This document shows positions 57,677 to 64,000 of a DNA stretch of 64,000 nt, piece after piece. Numbering within the stretch: the first letter of the stretch is position 1; each line of letters opens with the position of its first letter. The translations under genes and the position numbers were made by a program. Under the pieces are notes generated by a model. The model was given only the letters and a program-made list of their open reading frames with translations. It ran no database searches and was not told where the DNA came from. Source of the DNA: Sordaria brevicollis (Eukaryota > Ascomycota > Sordariomycetes > Sordariales > Sordariaceae); assembly GCA_033439795.1 (NCBI GenBank), contig JAUTDP010000007.1, positions 496,001 through 560,000 of the forward strand, read 5' to 3'.

Positions 57677-60600
57677 ATGGCGACCACAGACACTTCAGAC
57701 GCATCGCGCGGTTCATCCGCCGAGCCACCCTCAGCAGATGAAGGCTCTTCAAGATGGTGGCGGCGAGGCCGAAGGGGCAGCGAAAGCTCGATATCCAGCT
57801 TCGTCAAGCGGCTCAGGTCACGGTCCCGGAGTAGGAGAAACTCGGTTACGGAGGACGAGTCAAAGGGAGCTTCCGACACGGGCGGCAGAAGCAGCAGAAG
57901 AGCCAGTAATCCGCCATCTCGGGCGCCAAGCGAAGAGAGATCGAGCCCTGTTGGAGGAGAAGGAGAATCTAAGAGACCCAAGCACAAGGGCAGGTCGTCA
58001 ACGTCCTAGTGAGTCTTTTTTTTTCTTCCATCTTTGTGTTGTGTATTTCTTTCATCTTGAAATATTCCTTGTTGTCGATCCCGGAGAGTTTCGTTTCATC
58101 CAGGATCCCCTTTTCTCCACATATCATCACATCACCATTTCACCTTGACCTCTTAGTCTCCCAAGACCCAAGACTACACAGCCCTTCTGTCAGCAACCTG
58201 CTGCTATCCGGCGTCCCTCAGCACAAGTGATGCTGTGTTGACGGACGGGGTGCTGTGCAACGCCGCCCTCGTTCCCGTTTCCAGGCTTCTCTCGTTCTTC
58301 TCCGCGTCTTACGGCGTTTCGGCAGTGTCATCTGCCCCTTGAGCAAGGAAGCCATCTCAGCCCGTCAGCAAGTGTTGAGTTTCACAAGAAGCCCAGCTCG
58401 CTTCTCGTTACATTTGAATCTTCAAAACAGCACCTTTGCTCGTTCCTCCACCAAGCTTTTTTGCTCGGATTCCAAGATGAACACAAAAGCTGCCTGCTGT
58501 CCCTTCCCGTACACGCAACCATTTTTATACACAACACCCCTTTCCCACGGCCATACCCGCCCGTACGGGATCTTTCTTTGTCGTCACAATCTCCACCGTG
58601 AGGCAGTGGCGCCACGATATTTGCACTAGTACAGTCGCCAGTGGTCGCTTCGTGGGCAACATCCCGCAATGGCTGGTTTGCAAGCGGTTACATCTTGGCG
58701 GGTCCTCTTCGGTACGCGCTACACGCCTAGGCCGGCGAGTGAGCTTACGAGACTTGTCGCTATGACAGCTGCCCATTCGAGACACTCTAAAGAAGCTCCT
58801 AGAGCGATACCACTGTTTCCAAATGCCGAGTTGCGACCTCACAAGCTTGGGCGCCAGCGCTGGCTACGGCACCCTTTCCAAGCCCACTTCTCAGGGGTTG
58901 TTTACAAGCTGGGGAACCTAGGCTGCCTGAGATCGGCGTTTAAAGCCAAGAGCGGTTGAAGCCTCATCTTGCGCTTCCGAATGGCTGCGTCTTATCAGCG
59001 CCCAAAGATCCCAATATTGGATCCCGGGAAGGGAGCAACGGGCCGCTTACAGATCCCACTATTATTCTTCATAAGATTGTGACATACACCGCCCAGCGTC
59101 ATGGCAAAACATTCTCTGCATCTTTCTTTCTCTGTCTTGGCCGATCTACTTGTTGTCCCGTGATTATCGGCTGTGAGAAAACCATATAGACGAAACGCTT
59201 ACTGACTGGTTCCATTATTGGAAACACAACAGCCCGCCCTTGAGCTTCTTTAACAGCAACAGTCGGCAACTGGCATACCAACACCAGCGAACCCATTCTT
59301 CCTCTGCCGTCTTACAACAGCGTCCTTATGCGACCCAGGATGAGTCGAAGTTAAAAGCACCGCCGCGTTTCAAGAATACAACTGCCCCAACTTCTGAGCA
59401 GGCCCCGAGCGGCACAGCAACAGGCGACGAGAAGCCAGAGACTGGCAGGTTAGCACCCAAGGAACCCGTGGGGCTGCCTCCTTTGAAAACTGCGATGCCA
59501 CCACCGATTCACGACTTGCCTCACACCATGTATCCGCCAAAGGACCAAGATTTCGTGCTAAGGACGCAACGGTCGAGCGCAAGGATGGAGGACGCCACAG
59601 GGGCTTATGCCAGCCCAGCGACAACGAAGAAAGACAAAGGAAAGGGGAAAGAAACCGAGAAACCTGCTCCGATTGAAGCTATACATCGACCAACGTTGAC
59701 AAATCGGCCAATGTCGACACCAGCAGGGCCGGCTTGGGATCGACAGGGGACATGGGATCGACAGCGGCGAGTGTCCGGTCAAAGTATGGTCTCTGCATCG
59801 AGCACTGTTCCTTCAAACCGAGACAGCTGGGAAAGTCGACCGCGGTATTCCATCATCAATAACGGAAGCATCACAAGCCTGGAGTCGATGAGGGCGCAGA
59901 GCCCGCCTGCTCTCCCTCGCTCGTCCTCGTACACACAATTTCAGAAACCCGCTCCGGTATCGCGGCCCAACCCCCCAAGGCGGAAATCGAAGCCCGGAGA
60001 GTTATTTGCTTCTTTGCCGGGGGAGGTTATCGAGCTCATCCTCGAGGAGTTGCGGAAACTTCACTTCAAGCCTGGGGCAAACAGTTGTGCAACATGCTGG
60101 ATGAGGGACTGCTGCAACATTGCTATAAGCGGAAGGAAGTTTCTCAAGTACGCCCGAGAAGCACTTTACGGTCACATACAGCTCGTCGGAGCAGATGGGC
60201 ACCACATGAAAAAGCGGACGAAGTTGACGTACGGATCACGATTGGTTCTTTTGCGCAGGACGCTAAGAGGAAACCTACGGATAGCAGCGATCGTGCGGTC
60301 GTTGAAGCCACCAGCCTTGCCATCAGCAGCATCTTCCGTGGAGGAGTACAACGACCTAATAGCATCGGTTATCATGGCATGTCCCAACTTTGAGCGGCTG
60401 GTTGGATACTACCCGACATATGACCACACTTTTCAGCGGATTTTTCATGCTCTTTCTACACGTCAAAAGTTGAAAGAGATGGATTGGATTTTGGAACGCT
60501 CGCCATTGCAACGACAAAAGTCGACGGCTGCTATCCGTCCATTGACTGCTAATGGCAGCAAATACAATCTCGCAAACGGTAGCAAACATAACCTCGCCAA

Positions 60601-62263
60601 CCTCAACAATAGCAGACACAATCTTCATGAGCTGGAGCACCTGTCGCTTACGCAGTGTCGAATGTTTATCGACTTTCACCTTGGTTGGCAACAGCTCACC
60701 ACGCTCGTGGTACACTGCCATCCAGGAGCAACGCTAGCCCCAGACGGCATTCTGGATCAGACGTTCCGCAACCTCCCATCGCTGCAAAACCTCAACGTCT
60801 CGCATCTGCCACGCAGTTCGTTTACCGATGCGAATCTAATGCATCTACCCCCTCGTTTGAAAAGGCTTACCCTCAATCACCTTCCTGGTGTTACTACTGC
60901 TGGACTTACCTCATATCTCAGTCGATCCTCTGCCACATCGCTTACGACTTTGACGCTCATCCACATGAACCTCGAAACGCTCCCATCCTTGGCACGAATC
61001 TTTTCGAATCTTGTCAACCTGGAGACGTTCAACCTTGTGCAACACCATGCTCCTGTCATGCCCGCCGACGAGATGATCTGGCTCTTCCCCTATCTTGCCT
61101 CGAACTCTCTTCGAAAGCTTCACTGGGACATACCCACGCGCACCGCTACCACGCCCGCAGACGATATTTTGGCAAAGAGCATCCTCGCCGGCGGTTTCCC
61201 TCGATTGACCGCCATCCGCTGTCCCAACGATCCGGAGGGCATGTTCCAAGCCCTTTGCAAGCCCAAAGAGCGCGCCGACCACCCGACCGATCGTTACCGC
61301 GGAGGCAAAATGCATTTTACGCCCACCAACACCACGGGAATGGTCCACCACACTCGAAGCCCGTCCGGGTTTAACTCAATTGCTAGCAGCACGGGGAGCA
61401 TGACGAACGGATCCATCGGTGACGACAGGGACACCATCTCGACACCATCCACACCCACCGATACTTCTTTCCCCCTATCAACCTCCAGCGGCGGCGGCAG
61501 CGGCACCACCAACGGCAGTTTACCACCAAAATCTCTTCCCATCTTTGCACCCAAACCCGGCTCCCTCGCAGACCCCTTCCTGCTCTCTCATCGCACACAG
61601 TCAGACCTGCACCTCGCCCGCCTGGCCGCCCAAGCCCGGCTAGAAGCAGCCCGCAAGTTCCCCCGCTTCTTCATCATCGTCACCGATCCCAACGGCGAAG
61701 TGGTAGAGAAATACGGCGTCGGAGCTTTCATCGGACGACCAGATAGCAAGATCACCTATCTCCTGACAGCAGACGAAGGCAGTGGCGCAACGGATGAAGG
61801 AGGAGGGCTGGTAACGGTGGAGAACATGCTAGGAGATTGCGGAGAGGCGCTTGTTTTGCCTCCCAAGTCTTCAAAGATCTTGTCGTCGTCCGACAAGACT
61901 GGTGAGAAACATCATGAACACAGGCTTTCAAAGTTTTCGGAGGAGACCACCAAGAAGGAATCGGATAGAAGGAGCAGGAGCACATCAAGGACGGGGATGA
62001 GGGAGTGGTGGGGTGCTGCGAGGAGTAAGAGTAAGAGTAGAGCCGCTGCGGCCGCGGAAAAGGCGGCGGCGGAAAGGGCCCGGACGGCGGCGGATAAGGT
62101 GGAGGATGTGATGGTAAAGACGGGTGCGGAGGAGCAGAGCAGGACGAGGGAAGGGTGTATTGGACGTTGGAATACGAGTAGTGGGCCGGTGGTAGATAAA
62201 AAGGATCGGGAGAGGTGGTGGCATACCGAGAGGGGCCGGTGGAAGCCGGTTGTGCTTTCGTGA
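57677..62263 (+). CDS. F-box and leucine-rich-repeat protein
   Basis: Two exons, 57677-58008 and 59233-62263; product 1120 aa. The 1,224-bp intron (GTGAGT...ACAACAG) is long for a fungus. It is chosen because exon 1 otherwise ends at a TAG formed by the donor itself, while the join gives STS-Y-PPLSFF in the open frame of exon 2. Residues 1-110 are Ser/Arg-rich (RSRSRSRR). After a disordered region an F-box-like segment (about 365-420, SLPGEVIELILEEL) is followed by CATCWMRDCC. Leucine-rich repeats cover about 570-715 (LEHLSLTQC, LQNLNVSHL, LKRLTLNHL, LTTLTLIHM). The C-terminus is Ser-rich and then Lys/Ala/Glu-rich. Such proteins recruit substrates to SCF ubiquitin ligases; the target here is unknown. 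If the intron were wrong, exon 2 alone would lack a good ATG at its 5' end. Confidence 0.78.
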
Positions 62264-62792
62264 GACAATGATGGATGTGTGATGAGTCAGCCAGCAAGAC
62301 GAACAGCATCGGGAAGGCGTTGTTGGTTTGCGCTATGTATATGGTGGATGGTATGACAAACTAATGGCGGTTGATGTGTTAATCTATTGTATATGTATGA
62401 AACATAGGGTATGATAAAGGATATGGTATATAGACAAGATGTAATGTTCATATAACGCAAGACACATGCAATGCTGTAGTGGTCGAGCGGGTGAAAGTGT
62501 CTTTCTTGCCTTGATATTAGAAGCCAGGAAATCAGCAAAGAAGGTAATTTCCAGGCACTCCTGCCTCGTAATGGGCTCTGCACCATCTCCAAGGAAGGCG
62601 AGATACCAACAAAGTCCTCAAACCAAACACCGCCTTGTTTCAGGCCCGATTGTGGCTGTAGACATCCACAGGTGAGTCCCCCCAGGGTATCTACCCCCTC
62701 AATCCAAAACCGCCATGCCTTCTCCATCACATTTTCCCGCCTCAACTCCCCTCTGCCAATCCAAAAACCCAATTTTCCCCCCTTCTCAAACA
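62264..62792. other. Convergent intergenic region between F-box and Jac1 genes
   Basis: About 530 bases where two transcripts converge. It contains the 3' sequences of both genes and nothing else recognisable. Confidence 0.5.
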
Positions 62793-63665
62793 CTAATGAT
62801 GCATAACAAAAGGCTTCCCATACTCCCACTCATCACACCCCTCCTTAATCCCCATCCAATATCTCAGCTTCACACACTCCTTTGACGCCCCCTCCACATC
62901 CTCCCTCGCAAACGCCTCGGCCAATTTCTCTTCTGACTCTTTTATCCTAGCATCATTCTCCTCCCTAATCGGCTCCAAATCCTGCTCGGACTTTGCATCC
63001 TCAATCTGCTCTCTCGCTTCCAGCACCGTCATCAGTAGCATAGGATCCGAGTTTCCTGATTGGAAGTCTGTTGATTCGTCACCTGCTAGGTCTACCCCGT
63101 AGATTTCCTTCAATAGATATTGGGCGCGGAGGAGCGGGGAGGATAAAGTGCGGTAGGCGCTGTTTATGAGACTCGAAAGAGATTCGGCGCGCCGGCGGGC
63201 TGCTAGTTGTTCTTCTGATGAAGGGGAGGAGGAGGAGGAGGAGTCGAATTGGTTGGCGGAGTGGTGGAAGTCCGGGTGGGAGGCGGCTTGTAGTTGGAGG
63301 AATTCGCGGCGGAGGGCGCGGAGGTCGATTTGGAAAGGACCTGAGGGGGGAGGGCCGGAGGGGAGGGTGGTGGGGAATAGGGAGTAATAGCGTGGGATGG
63401 GCTTGGAGGAGGAGGAGGAGGGTTTTTGTTCGGTTGAGGAGGAGGAGGTAGAGTATAGGCATCGTTGAGGAGCTCGGTTTGCTGTTGTCGTCGTCGGGAC
63501 TCGTGGCCTTGATTGCTTGCATGCTCCTGGCCTCTTGCTATCAAGATTGATGGCGCATGCTGTTGAGAAGGCAGCGGCTGATGCTTTTGTTGTCCTGTTG
63601 GCTTCGTTGCGACAGGCGGCGCAAAGGGCTCGCGTCGCTGGGCTCGAGAGAAGTGAAGCTCGCAT
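62793..63665 (-). CDS. jac1: Mitochondrial J-protein co-chaperone Jac1/HscB
   Basis: Intronless, 290 aa. The J domain (about 90-190) has YYSLFP at its start and the HPD signature at 130-132, which stimulates the Hsp70 ATPase. A Ser run (142-147) is inserted after it. The C-terminal HSCB domain (about 205-285) shows the family's MTVLEAREQIEDA and LRYWMGIKE, the surface that holds the Isu scaffold. The role is transfer of Fe-S clusters from Isu in the mitochondrial matrix, with Ssq1-type Hsp70. Residues 1-70 are Ala/Arg/Ser/Thr-rich with few acids, a mitochondrial presequence. The protein is longer than the yeast relative because of this leader and low-complexity linkers. The start at 63665 is the first ATG that covers the presequence. 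Confidence 0.93.
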   Translation of the reverse strand: MRASLLSSPATRALCAACRNEANRTTKASAAAFSTACAINLDSKRPGACKQSRPRVPTTTTANRAPQRCLYSTSSSSTEQKPSSSSSKPIPRYYSLFPTTLPSGPPPSGPFQIDLRALRREFLQLQAASHPDFHHSANQFDSSSSSSPSSEEQLAARRRAESLSSLINSAYRTLSSPLLRAQYLLKEIYGVDLAGDESTDFQSGNSDPMLLMTVLEAREQIEDAKSEQDLEPIREENDARIKESEEKLAEAFAREDVEGASKECVKLRYWMGIKEGCDEWEYGKPFVMHH

Positions 63666-64000
63666 CCCGGCTGATTCGTGATTGCCTCTGATGGATGAGT
63701 AATGAATAATTCGGTTGTCGAGATGATTTCTCAGGGTATGCGGTCAAGCAATGATTCCGGTTCTGTCGTCGTTGGTGTTGCGCCGGGTACTTTGTGTGGT
63801 GATTGTTCTGAGGTAAATTGAGAAAAATGGATGACGCCCCCCGCAATTCGGATGCGCCGCCCCAAAGTGTAAAAGAAGCTCTCGGCAGCACAGCAAATGA
63901 CGTCGCTGGAAGCCTCGGCGAACGTGCCGGCTATAGCGGGGCTACCCGGTCAAATAGCGCATGGAGACCCGCTAGGGCCGATCCGGCCGAGGCCTGTTTG
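63666..64000. other. Upstream region of jac1
   Basis: Leader and promoter of the minus-strand jac1 gene. An open frame here overlaps the jac1 start in another frame and is not supported as a gene. Confidence 0.45.

Noticed and set aside
1..64000. CRISPR arrays, bacterial operons or riboswitches
   Set aside because: The window is eukaryotic; no regularly spaced repeats or bacterial signals were seen.

Overview
The window looks like nuclear DNA of a filamentous ascomycete, probably a Sordariomycete. The grounds are short spliceosomal introns (58-173 bp) with GTAAG/GTGAG donors and CTAAC-type branch sites, CAAM-type start contexts, C-rich coding sequence, and two AT-rich blocks carrying the transition-only damage of repeat-induced point mutation (RIP). 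I cannot place the species.

Layout. 0.5-12 kb is a gene region: a protoglobin-like sensor protein with two Cys-Pro motifs, a secreted GH16 glucanase, a secreted cystine-knot-type peptide precursor, a protein-kinase-like protein, a secreted six-cysteine protein and a short-chain dehydrogenase with a mitochondrial-type N-terminus. 12.9-18.5 kb is one complete but RIP-destroyed Ty1/copia retrotransposon, with 189-bp LTRs and a perfect 5-bp target duplication (CGTTG). 18.9-24.8 kb holds a GH71 alpha-1,3-glucanase, a carotenoid cleavage oxygenase transcribed divergently from it, and an intron-containing tRNA-Ile(AAU). 24.8-33.6 kb has normal base composition but almost no genes; I support only one small conserved-looking protein (60 aa). 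33.6-49.4 kb is a second RIP block of about 15.7 kb. Its minus strand carries the remains of a large DNA transposon, tentatively Tnp2/Plavaka/CACTA-like, with AACCGTT-type motifs pointing inward at both ends. Nested in it is a Mutator-like element (42.06-45.66 kb) with nearly perfect 91-bp inverted termini, beside an unmutated 0.67-kb island. 49.7-64 kb returns to genes: tRNA-Gly(GCC), a large SNF2-family ATPase, an F-box/LRR protein with an unusually long first intron, and the mitochondrial J-protein Jac1/HscB.

How it works together. No single pathway or gene cluster links the genes. Three secreted products (GH16, the knot peptide, the six-Cys protein) plus GH71 suggest cell-wall or extracellular biology. 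The carotenoid oxygenase and Jac1 are metabolic and housekeeping functions. The two RIP blocks separate gene-dense euchromatin from gene-poor sequence. A striking shared feature is a flip from C-rich to G-rich sense strand within many genes.
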